From Pirellulaceae bacterium (GTDB taxonomy: Bacteria > Planctomycetota > Planctomycetia > Pirellulales > Pirellulaceae): a stretch of DNA of 64,000 bases. Made by a program: the position numbers and the translations under genes. The stretch spans positions 213,558 through 277,557 of the forward strand of contig JAQWSU010000018.1 of NCBI GenBank assembly GCA_029243025.1. Reading direction: 5' to 3'. Positions within the stretch are counted from its first letter, which is position 1. Each line of letters begins with the position of its first letter. This document shows positions 17,342 to 25,797 of the stretch, piece after piece. Below the pieces are notes generated by a model, which made no database searches, had not been told where the DNA came from, and saw only the letters and a program-made list of their open reading frames with translations.

Positions 17342-18012
17342 CTGCGCTTACGATTCCGCTCGTACAACAATGCGTTTCCACTCTTGCCTACTTGCCGGAT
17401 TGCTCCGGTCTCCCGTAGGCAGTAAGCAATGCGTTGGGCAAAACTGCGATTGATCTTTAAGCCTTCCGCAACGTGCTGAGTGTGAAAGGGTTTGGGCAGG
17501 CGTGGCGGCAGCAATTCGGCAAGATCATCTGCCGTACGAAACTGATGAATATCTTGAACTTCAATCAGTTTTTGGTCTTCGACTTCATGATCCCTTTCAC
17601 GATGCCTTCGCCGCTTTCCGTGGCCGGGATACCTGTATTCTTCCACGAAGACTAAAGGGACTTCGAGCAGCAGATTCGGGTGGGGAAACACTTTACTAAA
17701 GTAGACAAGCTCGTGAAACACTTCCAGGATCGTACAACGTTTGGGGCTCATCCGGCGATCGATAATTCGCCGGCCTTTGCCACTCCGTTTGATGAGCCGC
17801 TTCATGGCAATAATTGGTTTCACGACACGGACACGATGCTCCCCAACGAGCTGTTGAATCTTGTTGCGAATGGCCGCCAACGAACCGTGTTGAATTTCAA
17901 TTAACTCATCACCCGAAACCACATCGATTCGATAACGATCGAGTTTGACCTCGAGATCGGCCTCTGAATGGGCGTAGGCGTCTTTGAGTTGACGATGCAA
18001 CGAAGTTTCCAT
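17320..18012 (-). CDS. Unknown protein with PD-(D/E)xK nuclease-like core and C-terminal winged-helix-like region
   Basis: I do not recognise a named family. From METSLHRQLKDAY the protein has 230 residues. A segment EADLEVKLDRYRIDVV, then LIEIQHGSLAAIRNKI, matches the core of PD-(D/E)xK nucleases: Glu in the first helix, Asp30 in the second strand, E39-x-Q41 in the third and Lys51 in the next helix. Gln in place of Lys occurs in some members. A very basic middle (GKRRRHRERDHE) and a C-terminal helix-turn-helix-like part (AEGLKINRSFAQRIAYCLRE) suggest nucleic-acid binding. The start is uncertain: the frame is open to 18216, overlapping pyrE, but the upstream part looks non-coding. It follows pyrE on the same strand. 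Confidence 0.68.
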   Translation of the reverse strand: METSLHRQLKDAYAHSEADLEVKLDRYRIDVVSGDELIEIQHGSLAAIRNKIQQLVGEHRVRVVKPIIAMKRLIKRSGKGRRIIDRRMSPKRCTILEVFHELVYFSKVFPHPNLLLEVPLVFVEEYRYPGHGKRRRHRERDHEVEDQKLIEVQDIHQFRTADDLAELLPPRLPKPFHTQHVAEGLKINRSFAQRIAYCLRETGAIRQVGKSGNALLYERNRKRRKNVATN

Positions 18013-18190
18013 GAGATCAGTCGGGCATCCAATCCGGGCAAAGTGAAAGCAATGCTGTCGCCAAAAGGTGTCCAGCGTCCCTAGAGGATATCGACCAATC
18101 GCAGAAACGGGTTGAACGAAGCTGCCAGCAAATCTGCCGGACTCCTTTTGCCGCCTCCGTTTCGCGGCGATCTCCAATCGATTTAGCGGG

Positions 18191-18751
18191 TTACGAAGAC
18201 TGGGGTTCGATTCCAAAATCGCGAATGGTGAGCAGTGTTTTCAGGGGCACCCCACGACTCGCGAAAGCCGTCTCCCCGCCCTCAAGCCGGTCAATAATCG
18301 CCAGTGCTCCAATGACCTTGAGACCAAAATCTCGTGCTCGATCAACGGCTTTCAAAGCACTGCCGCCGGTCGTGACCACATCTTCGACGATGAAGACCCG
18401 ATCTCCAGGATTCACCGGGCCTTCGACCATTCGACCTTTTCCGTGATCTTTCATTTCTTTCCGGACAATGAAGCCCCGCAAGCCGCGAGATTTCTGCCCC
18501 GCCAAGGTGATGATCGCCCCGGTAATTGGGTCGGCGCCAATGGCCATGCCTCCTACCGCATCAGGCGAATCCGCAGCCATGAATTCCAGCATGCCGGCAC
18601 CGATCAAATTGGCCCCGCGGGAGTCAAGCGTTACTTTACGACAGTCGAGGTAAAACTTGGCCTTCTTACCGGAAGCGAGGGTAAAGTCACCAAATTCCAA
18701 GGCTTGCTCACGAACCAAATCGATCAGAGCGTTGCGATCATATTCCGACAT
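18191..18751 (-). CDS. pyrE: Orotate phosphoribosyltransferase
   Basis: PyrE converts orotate and PRPP to orotidine 5'-phosphate in pyrimidine synthesis. The 186-residue protein has the PRPP-binding motif VFIVEDVVTTGGSALKAV, the flexible-loop segment RKEMKDHGKGRMVEG and the N-terminal FTLASGKKAKFYLDCRK. Length and order are normal. GGGAG four bases before the ATG supports the start. It reads in the same direction as the upstream L,D-transpeptidase gene, with 101 bases between them; no other pyrimidine genes are nearby. Confidence 0.96.
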   Translation of the reverse strand: MSEYDRNALIDLVREQALEFGDFTLASGKKAKFYLDCRKVTLDSRGANLIGAGMLEFMAADSPDAVGGMAIGADPITGAIITLAGQKSRGLRGFIVRKEMKDHGKGRMVEGPVNPGDRVFIVEDVVTTGGSALKAVDRARDFGLKVIGALAIIDRLEGGETAFASRGVPLKTLLTIRDFGIEPQSS

Positions 18752-18852
18752 GCGACTCCCACCAATAAATCTCGACCACGTTTTTGACGGACGAACCTAT
18801 CGTATCGTCCGCGGCCGTTGATCGTAAAGGAGGGCAAGTTGGAAATACGTCC

Positions 18853-20160
18853 TCATCGTCGTACGGTCAGCCGGGAACCGATCGAAAGGATCGCATTCAG
18901 ATCAGCGACGTCGGATTGGCTCACAGCGATACAGCCCGCATTGGGACTTCCCATATCGACATGAATACCCACATTGTGGGCAGCTGTTACTTGTTCGCCC
19001 CGCAAACCGATCCAGTACGAGCCGTAGGGATTACTTGGGTCTTCGCGACTCACACGATAACCAGTGGTGCGATCGAAGTACTCTCGACCAGCCTCTTTTG
19101 AAGCAACTTCGTAGTCACCCTCTGCGATTGGTGTACCGGCTCCGATGCGCGCGGCGAATCGACCGGCGTAATGACGACCAAGAAAGACCGTAATCTCAGC
19201 TTGCTCTGATCGCAATTCAGCACGAAATGGTCCCTTGACGACCTTGAGTGATTCACCCGGATAGAGTTCATAGGGCGTCGCAACGCCGTTGATGCGGGCG
19301 AGGAAGTCGACGGGAACCTGATACTTGGCCGCTATCTCACCCAACGTCTCACCCTCTTGGACAACATAGGCGGGCTCCATGAAGCTCTCTTGCGAATAAA
19401 TCACCGTTCCCGCCAATTCATCCAAGGCAGCCGTACAACGTCGAGCTTGTTCCGTTGACATCGACGGTTCGTTGTACCAGATCGATAGCGTCATCAAGGC
19501 ATCTTCGAGCTTGCCAGTGTTGATACTTGACTGAGCCAATTTCCAGGCTTCGTCGAAACCATTAGCCTTCCCGCTCAGATCAGCGGATGCCTCTCCGACA
19601 GGCGGAATGACCGGGTCGGAAGTTTCTGGATAGCTGGCGGCAGGTTGCTGGTCATAAGAGTCATCGGCGGAGGTTCCAGCATCCGCCCCAAACGGCTGCT
19701 GCGGAGCTTGCATACCGGGCAATTGCGAAGCAGCGACCTGCGAGTCTGGGACCGTCGAGCCGGGGCCGGGTGGGTTAAGGGTTGCAACGTCGCTCTCTGG
19801 TAAATTCCCTGATGCGGTCCCTGGTGCGTCCGTCTGGGGGGAATATCCATAAGGATCGCTATCCGTTGCAGCGGGACTTGCTGTCGAGGCAGGGAAAGGA
19901 TCCACCCAATCATTGGTGACACGCTCGACTTCCAGACTGGGTTCTGTCTGAGGCGATGCGACTTGCGTCGCTGAGTCTGCGGACAGTTGTGCGCCAGCGG
20001 AGGCTTCCGGAATCGTGACGCTGACCCCCATTACATCCGCCTCATCCATCCCACCGAGACTGGCAACAGGTTCGGCAGGTGGATTGCTGAGAACCACATA
20101 AGCGCCGTAGCTAACAGCCAGCAAAGTCACCGTTACGATCGCATTCTTTATAGAATTCAC
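18853..20160 (-). CDS. Membrane-anchored LysM / L,D-transpeptidase (YkuD) protein
   Basis: A peptidoglycan-remodelling protein of 435 residues. Domains in order: short cytosolic tail, one membrane helix (NAIVTVTLLAVSYGAYVVL), a Pro/Ser/Gln-rich linker to about residue 195, a short helical part, a LysM module (YVVQEGETLGEIAAKYQVP, about 265-308), and a YkuD catalytic domain to the end. The catalytic region reads GIHVDMGSPNAGCIAVS: His400 and Cys410 are present but the usual SHGC is NAGC. YkuD enzymes make L,D-crosslinks or attach proteins to meso-diaminopimelate; planctomycetes are now accepted to make peptidoglycan. The start is a GTG at 20160 with GGAGG six bases upstream; longer frames reach 20268 but would overlap the divergent gene. 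Confidence 0.9.
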   Translation of the reverse strand: MNSIKNAIVTVTLLAVSYGAYVVLSNPPAEPVASLGGMDEADVMGVSVTIPEASAGAQLSADSATQVASPQTEPSLEVERVTNDWVDPFPASTASPAATDSDPYGYSPQTDAPGTASGNLPESDVATLNPPGPGSTVPDSQVAASQLPGMQAPQQPFGADAGTSADDSYDQQPAASYPETSDPVIPPVGEASADLSGKANGFDEAWKLAQSSINTGKLEDALMTLSIWYNEPSMSTEQARRCTAALDELAGTVIYSQESFMEPAYVVQEGETLGEIAAKYQVPVDFLARINGVATPYELYPGESLKVVKGPFRAELRSEQAEITVFLGRHYAGRFAARIGAGTPIAEGDYEVASKEAGREYFDRTTGYRVSREDPSNPYGSYWIGLRGEQVTAAHNVGIHVDMGSPNAGCIAVSQSDVADLNAILSIGSRLTVRR

Positions 20161-20166
20161 CTTCGT

Positions 20167-20171
20167 CCTCC
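20167..20171 (-). promoter_or_regulatory. Shine-Dalgarno site selecting the GTG start of the LysM/YkuD gene
   Basis: GGAGG on the minus strand, six bases before the GTG at 20160. It removes 36 N-terminal residues from the longest possible frame and separates this gene from the divergent one at 20246. Confidence 0.75.
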
Positions 20172-20245
20172 TTGACGAATTCAACGCTGATTTCTCAACT
20201 AGAGGAATCCAATTTCGGTCCCCTTTGTTGCCAGGCTTCTTCTCC

Positions 20246-20503
20246 ATGAATTTCGACGATGCAAACAAACCGTTAGAGGATTACGAGTATCCGGAGCCGG
20301 ACGTTGACGACGACACGGAAGCGGAAACTGTGCCTTGCTCACATTGCGGCGAACCAATCTACGAAGAAGCTGTGGAATGTCCTTACTGCGGTAATTATGT
20401 TCAAGCGTCGACCAGCGTCTGGTCTGGTCGTCCCATCTGGTGGCTGATCATCGGAGGCATTGGCGTTGCTGCAGTCATCTACACGCTATCGCTCGCCAGA
20501 TAA
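20246..20503 (+). CDS. Small zinc-ribbon membrane protein
   Basis: An 85-residue protein: an acidic N-terminus (DDANKPLEDYEYPEPDVDDD), a zinc ribbon with two CxxC pairs (CSHCG and CPYCG, 14 residues between pairs), and a single C-terminal membrane helix (WWLIIGGIGVAAVIYTLSL). The ribbon would face the cytoplasm. Such small zinc-ribbon/TM proteins are common in planctomycetes and have no established role. I use the ATG at 20246; an in-frame TTG at 20225 is possible, and neither has a clear ribosome site. It is divergent from the LysM/YkuD gene and shares an 85-base promoter region with it. Confidence 0.75.
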   Translation: MNFDDANKPLEDYEYPEPDVDDDTEAETVPCSHCGEPIYEEAVECPYCGNYVQASTSVWSGRPIWWLIIGGIGVAAVIYTLSLAR

Positions 20504-20626
20504 CCGTCGACTTTTCAGCGCGGCGAATCATAGGAGATGTGGCAGCCAGCGGCTAGGCCGATTTGCGGGAAAATCAACGCCAAGCTGAGAGTTGCTCGAT
20601 CCACGATTCAAACCAACTCGGATAGT

Positions 20627-21490
20627 TTAGCCCGACTTGCGAGTCAACTGCTGAAACTGGTCCTTCAGTAGCTTTGTGATCGGGCCCGGCTTCCCGTCGC
20701 CAATCACGCGATTATCCACTTTGATCACCGGCACAACCTCGGCCGCACTACCGGTCAAGAAACACTCGTCGGCGACATAGACATCATGTCGCGTCAAAGG
20801 AATTTCCCGCACGACAATGGATTTTTTCTTAGCGAGATCGATTACCGCCTGACGTGTGATACCGTCCAGAATGCCTGCGTCGATCGACGGAGTCATCAGT
20901 TCTCCCTGATTGACAAGAAAAACATTGTCGCCGGTACACTCGGCCACTTCGCCTTTGTGATTGAGCATCAGAGCTTCGACGCAACCGGCCTGGGTACCCT
21001 CAATTTTCGCCAGCACATTGTTCAAGTAGTTCAGTGACTTGATCCGTGGGCTCAACGCCGCGGGATGATTTCTAATCGTACTCGCCGTAATGATCTCTAA
21101 TCCGTTCTCATAGTACTCAGCCGGGTAGAGAGCGATCTTGTCCACGATAATAATCACTTGCGGATTACGAGTCCGCTGCGGATCGAGTCCAAGCGACCCC
21201 ACACCTCGCGTCACAATCAATCGGATGTAGGCATCGGGAAGCTTATTTTTGGCTAAAGTTTCTTTAACCGCTAATCCCATTGCCTCACGGCTGATGGGAA
21301 TCTCCAAGAGAATCGCTTTGGCAGAAGCCCAAAGCCGCTCCAGATGCTCATCCAAGCGAAAAACGGCGCCACCGTAGCTCCGCATCCCTTCGAAGACACC
21401 ATCCCCATAGAGCAACCCATGGTCGTAAACGCTGACCTTGGCATCTTCCGTATCGAAATAAGTACCGTTGATGTAGACCTGCAGTGCCAT
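20627..21490 (-). CDS. ilvE: Branched-chain amino acid aminotransferase (class IV PLP enzyme)
   Basis: IlvE transfers amino groups between Glu and the keto acids of Val, Leu and Ile. The 287-residue protein has the class IV layout: VYDHGLLYGDGVFEG near the N-terminus, the Arg-containing RLIVTRGVGSLGLDP, the PLP lysine K151 in SPRIKSLNYLNNVLA, and the phosphate-binding EVAECTGDNVFLV and ECFLTGSAAEVVPV. D-amino acid transaminase belongs to the same fold class and is the main alternative, but the GLDP and YLNNVLAK context fits the branched-chain group better. No strong ribosome site before the ATG at 21490. Same strand as lolC/lolD, 162 bases downstream. Confidence 0.9.
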   Translation of the reverse strand: MALQVYINGTYFDTEDAKVSVYDHGLLYGDGVFEGMRSYGGAVFRLDEHLERLWASAKAILLEIPISREAMGLAVKETLAKNKLPDAYIRLIVTRGVGSLGLDPQRTRNPQVIIIVDKIALYPAEYYENGLEIITASTIRNHPAALSPRIKSLNYLNNVLAKIEGTQAGCVEALMLNHKGEVAECTGDNVFLVNQGELMTPSIDAGILDGITRQAVIDLAKKKSIVVREIPLTRHDVYVADECFLTGSAAEVVPVIKVDNRVIGDGKPGPITKLLKDQFQQLTRKSG

Positions 21491-21652
21491 CGATCGCTTA
21501 ACTTCTCGGTTACGAGTTTAGGGAGCCGTCCACCGACGAGGAGTGAATTGCCTTGGAAATGTTAACTCTACTCTACTCACCGACAGAGTTCATTATTCTG
21601 GACATCTTCCGTCCGGAATGGGAATTTTAGCGGTTGGGCCTGCAATCAGCTG

Positions 21653-22462
21653 CTAGGCAAAGCTGACGCGCCCTTCGACCAATTGCACAACTCGATCCGT
21701 CTGCTGAGCTATGGCTGAATCGTGAGTCACCATGACTATAGTGAGCTTCTGATCCTGGTTCAAGGACCGCAGGAGATCCATAATCTGAACACCCGTTTGG
21801 CGGTCCAGGTTGCCGGTCGGTTCATCAGCCAGCAGGATTTGGGGGCGATTCAAAAGAGCTCTTGCAATCGCTACTCTCTGCATTTCACCGCCAGAAAGTT
21901 CACTAGGCCGGTGCTTCAAGCGATGCGACAGCCCCACTCGCTCAAGCAATTCACTTGCCTCCCGGCGAAGCTGCTTCCGTTTGCCCCAGTAGGCGGCAAC
22001 GGAATGACCGATCATCGCCGGCAAGATCGTATTCTCAAGCGTCGTGAGCTCGGGCAACAAGTGATAGAACTGAAAGACAACGCCAATATCTCGATTTCGC
22101 ATTCCATCACGTTTGGCGGGCGTCAGATTGTCGATCCTGCGGTCCTGGAAATGGATCTCACCACTGTCGGGAGCATCCAAAGTCGCGAGCAAATGGAGCA
22201 AGGTACTTTTCCCAGATCCACTTTTCCCCACGATGGTCATGAATTCGCCGTCCCCTACCTGGACGTCAACCCCCTTGAGTACCGGAACCTGAACAGGCCC
22301 CTTCCGGTAGCTTTTGCGCAGATCACACGCTTCCATGACGGCCTCTCCGACCATCGGCTGTGTTACCCGGGTCTCGGGAGCGACACGAAAGTGAGGTCCA
22401 CGTAAGCCTTCGGCTTGCGTGGAGCTCGCGAGTTTTTCTCGGGCAGTCGTCAATTTACTCAT
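21653..22462 (-). CDS. lolD: Lipoprotein-release-type ABC transporter ATP-binding protein
   Basis: The ATPase of a LolCDE/MacB-like exporter, working on the cytosolic face of the inner membrane. Walker A is GKSGSGKST (79-87), the Q-loop follows in VVFQFYHLLPEL, the ABC signature is LSGGEMQRVAIARAL and Walker B ILLADEPTGNLD, with the H-loop in VMVTHD. The spacing and the FYHLLPELT stretch are typical of LolD. A 40-residue N-terminal extension before the first strand (EACDLRKSYRKG) is unusual. The start ATG at 22462 overlaps the stop of the permease gene by 8 bases (ATGAGTAA), so both are made together. Confidence 0.93.
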   Translation of the reverse strand: MSKLTTAREKLASSTQAEGLRGPHFRVAPETRVTQPMVGEAVMEACDLRKSYRKGPVQVPVLKGVDVQVGDGEFMTIVGKSGSGKSTLLHLLATLDAPDSGEIHFQDRRIDNLTPAKRDGMRNRDIGVVFQFYHLLPELTTLENTILPAMIGHSVAAYWGKRKQLRREASELLERVGLSHRLKHRPSELSGGEMQRVAIARALLNRPQILLADEPTGNLDRQTGVQIMDLLRSLNQDQKLTIVMVTHDSAIAQQTDRVVQLVEGRVSFA

Positions 22463-24032
22463 ATCGCAAAGCCTCCACAGGGTGCATCCGAGCAGCTCGA
22501 ACCGCAGGCAGAACGCTCGCGATCACAGCAATCAGCATTGCCCCAGCAACGATCCAACCGACCGTGTAAGCGTTGATGATTGTCGGAATCTCTTGAAAAT
22601 AATAGATCGTTGGATCGAACACTTCTCGCCCCGTCACCATCTCCAACACGGCTGCGATACGATTGATGTTCACGACGAATAGCAATCCCAACACCATCCC
22701 CACGCCCGAGCCAACACAACCCAACGAGAGACCATAGCCCAAAAAGATGGACATGATTCCACGGCTTGTCGCCCCCAAGGATTTGAGGACACCAATATCA
22801 CGAGTTTTTTCGACAACAATCATGAAGAAGGTTGCCAGGATACCGAAACCGGCCACCGCAATAATTAAGAACAACAAGATGTTCAGGATCGTCGTCTCCA
22901 TTTGAACGGCTGCCAAAAGTGGCCCTTGCATGTCTTTCCAAGTTTGAATCCGGTACGGAAACAATTCGGCCGGAAACCGCTCTCGTAGTTTGTCGCGGGC
23001 CGCATTCAGATCCACCCCGTCACGCAACTTGATTTGAATCGAGCTGACAGCACCAGCGCCCGTCTCGGGGTTAATCATCCCACGCAGATACTGGAGCTGC
23101 CCGATCGGAATAAAAGCAAATGTCGAGTCGTATTCACTCATTTTACTTTCATAGAAATCACACACCGTAAAGTTGGCGCTGACCGCCTGAGGTGGCGTCC
23201 CCGCGGTCGGAAACGTGACTTTTACATCATCACCTGGTTTGCAGAGAAACAGATCAACAATTTCGCCCTCGGGGGTCCGATGGCGAATATTGGAGGTCGC
23301 AATTCCTAACACGATACCCACATGCTGCTGCGTCGCCGCATCAAACGTACGGGCATCATTTTCTTCATCCGTTACTGCCTCGAATGGATCGCTGCCAATG
23401 TCAAATCCAAACGGGCTATCATCACTGTCGGCGACACTCTCCGTTTCAGGAATCGTATTCGTTGCCCCATCGCCCCCGTTGTCTTGAGGAGTCGTTTGAT
23501 TCAACTTCTCCATCTGTTCGCGATAGTACCGTTCCTGAGCAACTTTGACACGACGGTACGCCCAGCCCGCCTCTCGCAAGCGAGAATCGTAGCCCCGTTC
23601 GTACAAATCAAACGAAAGTTTTTCACGGTTTTGAGGATGCAGTAAATACTTACCAAATTCACTCACATTGGCGTAGGAACGTTCATCAATGCCGATCAGG
23701 TTGACCTGCTTCGTCATCCATTGCCCACGTACTTGAAAACTTAACATCGCGGGAATGTGAACCGTCGAAGTTAATCCGGTCAAATCATCCCCGATGACCT
23801 CGCGAATCTCGTTCTCCAGCTCGGTCGGATCCAGAATACCTTCCATGCTGTGAGCTTCGACGACAACGTCAGATAGAATGCCGTGTAGCCGCTTGTGCAT
23901 CTCACTCTGAAATCCCGACATCACACTGTTGACGACAATCATCGTGGCCACGCCAAGCATCACACTCATGATGGATGCCAGCGCAATGTAACGGGTACGG
24001 AGATATCTCAGACAGAGAAGCAGCTTATACAT
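22455..24032 (-). CDS. Lipoprotein-release-type ABC transporter permease (LolC/LolE family)
   Basis: The membrane partner of LolD, 525 residues. One N-terminal helix (ALASIMSVMLGVATMIVV) is followed by a large extracytoplasmic MacB-like domain (about 40-385) and three C-terminal FtsX-type helices; the cytosolic coupling segment EKTRDIGVLKSLGATSRGI is diagnostic of LolC/E. The extracytoplasmic part has an acidic, low-complexity loop (about 195-240) longer than in proteobacterial LolC. With one permease gene the transporter is likely a homodimer, as in organisms with a single LolF-type subunit. Two ATGs lie six bases apart: I chose 24032 because AAGGA sits six bases before it, while it abuts the one at 24038. 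Confidence 0.92.
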   Translation of the reverse strand: MYKLLLCLRYLRTRYIALASIMSVMLGVATMIVVNSVMSGFQSEMHKRLHGILSDVVVEAHSMEGILDPTELENEIREVIGDDLTGLTSTVHIPAMLSFQVRGQWMTKQVNLIGIDERSYANVSEFGKYLLHPQNREKLSFDLYERGYDSRLREAGWAYRRVKVAQERYYREQMEKLNQTTPQDNGGDGATNTIPETESVADSDDSPFGFDIGSDPFEAVTDEENDARTFDAATQQHVGIVLGIATSNIRHRTPEGEIVDLFLCKPGDDVKVTFPTAGTPPQAVSANFTVCDFYESKMSEYDSTFAFIPIGQLQYLRGMINPETGAGAVSSIQIKLRDGVDLNAARDKLRERFPAELFPYRIQTWKDMQGPLLAAVQMETTILNILLFLIIAVAGFGILATFFMIVVEKTRDIGVLKSLGATSRGIMSIFLGYGLSLGCVGSGVGMVLGLLFVVNINRIAAVLEMVTGREVFDPTIYYFQEIPTIINAYTVGWIVAGAMLIAVIASVLPAVRAARMHPVEALRYE

Positions 24033-24103
24033 GGCCATTCCTTTGGCGCGAAAATCGATACTGGCACCGCGTGAGAATCCTTTCCCACCACCAAGTGTGA
24101 CAG

Positions 24104-25681
24104 CTAAGAAGCAATTTCTGGGCGAAGTAACGGGAACAGAATCACGTCCCGAATCGTTTGTGTGTTGGTCAATAGCATGACTAGGCGGTCGATGCCAATA
24201 CCTAATCCACCAGCAGGCGGCATGCCGTGACGCAGAGCGCGAATAAAATCGTGGTCCATTTTAGCCATCGAGTCTTCATCCGACAGCCCTGCTAGCTGCG
24301 TCTTGAACAGCTCTGCTTGCAAATCAGGGTCATTCAATTCCGTGTAAGCGTTAGCCACTTCCATCCCCTGCACGAACAGCTCAAAACGCTCGGCAATCTC
24401 AGGCTGGTCCGACTTTCGCTTCGTCAACGGACAAATGCTAGCGGGATAGTCGATCACAAAAATCGGCCCCACCAGCGAGTCTTCGACTTTCTCTTCGAAA
24501 ATCTCGTTCTTGATTACATCCGGATGGCGACCTGCTGTTTCGATACCAAGTTTGCTCGCGAGTGCTTGAACCGCCTGTTCGTCAGAAGCATCGACCCCGG
24601 TACATTCCTGAAACAGATCGGCGTAGGATCGCCGTGCAAACGGCGGTGAGAAATCGATGGTGGATTCGCCCCAGGGCAATTGCTGCCCACGTCCAAGTTT
24701 CGCGATAGCATCCAGAATAATCTGTTCGGTCAAGTCCATCATCGTTTCATAGTTGCCGAACGATTCGTAGACCTCGAGCATGGTGAATTCAGGATTATGT
24801 CGAGGGCTTATCCCTTCGTTTCGATAGACACGCCCCAACTCATAGACGCGTTCCATTCCGCCGACGAGCAATCGTTTGAGGTGCAGCTCGAGCGCGATTC
24901 TGAGGAACAGCTCGAGATCCAAAGTGTTGTGGTGGGTGACAAAGGGTCGAGCAGCCGCCCCACCGGCAATCGAATGCAACGTGGGCCCCTCGATTTCGCA
25001 AAACTCTTGTTTCGCGAGGGTCTCCCGCACGGACGCAACAATCTTTGTTCGATCGAGAAAGCGAGGCAACACACCTTCGGTGTAGGTCAAATCAAGATAC
25101 CGCATTCGCTGTCGCAGTTCAGGATCACTTAAGCCATGATGTTTTTCGGGGGGTGACTCGAGTGACTTACAAAGGAAATGTAAGCTTTCGGCAAAGATGG
25201 TGACTTCGCCGGTCTTCGTTCGCCGCAGCTGACCATCAACTCCGACGATATCCCCCAGATCAAAACAATCGGATAGCTCCCAAGCTTGCTCGCCAACCTG
25301 TTTCTTACCGACGAACAGCTGAATCTGCCCAGTTTGATCTCGAATGTCGATGAACTTCAGTTTGCCCGTGTCGCGCATCAGGACGATGCGACCAGCAGCT
25401 CGAACTTTTGGCCCGACGAGTTCACCCTTTCCCTGATCGGCAAGCCATTGTCGAAAATTGAAGTCGGGATCAGCATCAGGATCTGCAGGATCTGGTAGCT
25501 CCATTTGCTCGCCAGATTCCGTATGAAACCTCACTTCGCTGACTCGGTCGCGGAGCTGTGCAATGGACTGACGGCCGTCAAAGCGACTGCCCCAAGGATC
25601 CACTCCCAACTCTTGAATGCGTTGCAGCTTTTCGCGACGCGACTGTTCTAGACCACCACTGGTTTCTTGCGCTGTTGTCAT
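24104..25681 (-). CDS. lysS: Lysyl-tRNA synthetase, class II
   Basis: LysS charges tRNA-Lys. The 525-residue protein has an N-terminal OB-fold anticodon-binding domain (AAGRIVLMRDTGKLKFIDIRD, then the QLFVGKK strand) and a class II catalytic core: motif 1 with FCEIEGPTLHSIAGGAAARP, motif 2 VYELGRVYRNEGISPRHNPE followed by FTMLEVYES, and motif 3 GGLGIGIDRLVMLLTN. Compared with E. coli LysS there is a longer insert around residues 55-85 (ESGEQMELPDPADPDADPDF). The start is the ATG at 25681 with AGGG just upstream. It precedes lolC on the same strand by 71 bases, and may be cotranscribed with it. Confidence 0.96.
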   Translation of the reverse strand: MTTAQETSGGLEQSRREKLQRIQELGVDPWGSRFDGRQSIAQLRDRVSEVRFHTESGEQMELPDPADPDADPDFNFRQWLADQGKGELVGPKVRAAGRIVLMRDTGKLKFIDIRDQTGQIQLFVGKKQVGEQAWELSDCFDLGDIVGVDGQLRRTKTGEVTIFAESLHFLCKSLESPPEKHHGLSDPELRQRMRYLDLTYTEGVLPRFLDRTKIVASVRETLAKQEFCEIEGPTLHSIAGGAAARPFVTHHNTLDLELFLRIALELHLKRLLVGGMERVYELGRVYRNEGISPRHNPEFTMLEVYESFGNYETMMDLTEQIILDAIAKLGRGQQLPWGESTIDFSPPFARRSYADLFQECTGVDASDEQAVQALASKLGIETAGRHPDVIKNEIFEEKVEDSLVGPIFVIDYPASICPLTKRKSDQPEIAERFELFVQGMEVANAYTELNDPDLQAELFKTQLAGLSDEDSMAKMDHDFIRALRHGMPPAGGLGIGIDRLVMLLTNTQTIRDVILFPLLRPEIAS

Positions 25682-25797
25682 GACCCTTTACCCTACCTTG
25701 ACGTCCAAAACCGGCCTCGGCGAATCGAGACATTCTAGTGCGTCGGCCAATAAGATGGTAGGTGCCGGCAGACCGCAACGGATTACTCAGCGCAAAC

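Noticed and set aside
18203-18216. T-loop-like GGTTCGATTCC suggesting a tRNA
   Set aside because: The flanking bases do not pair as a T stem, no acceptor or anticodon arm fits, and the sequence is the coding end of pyrE.
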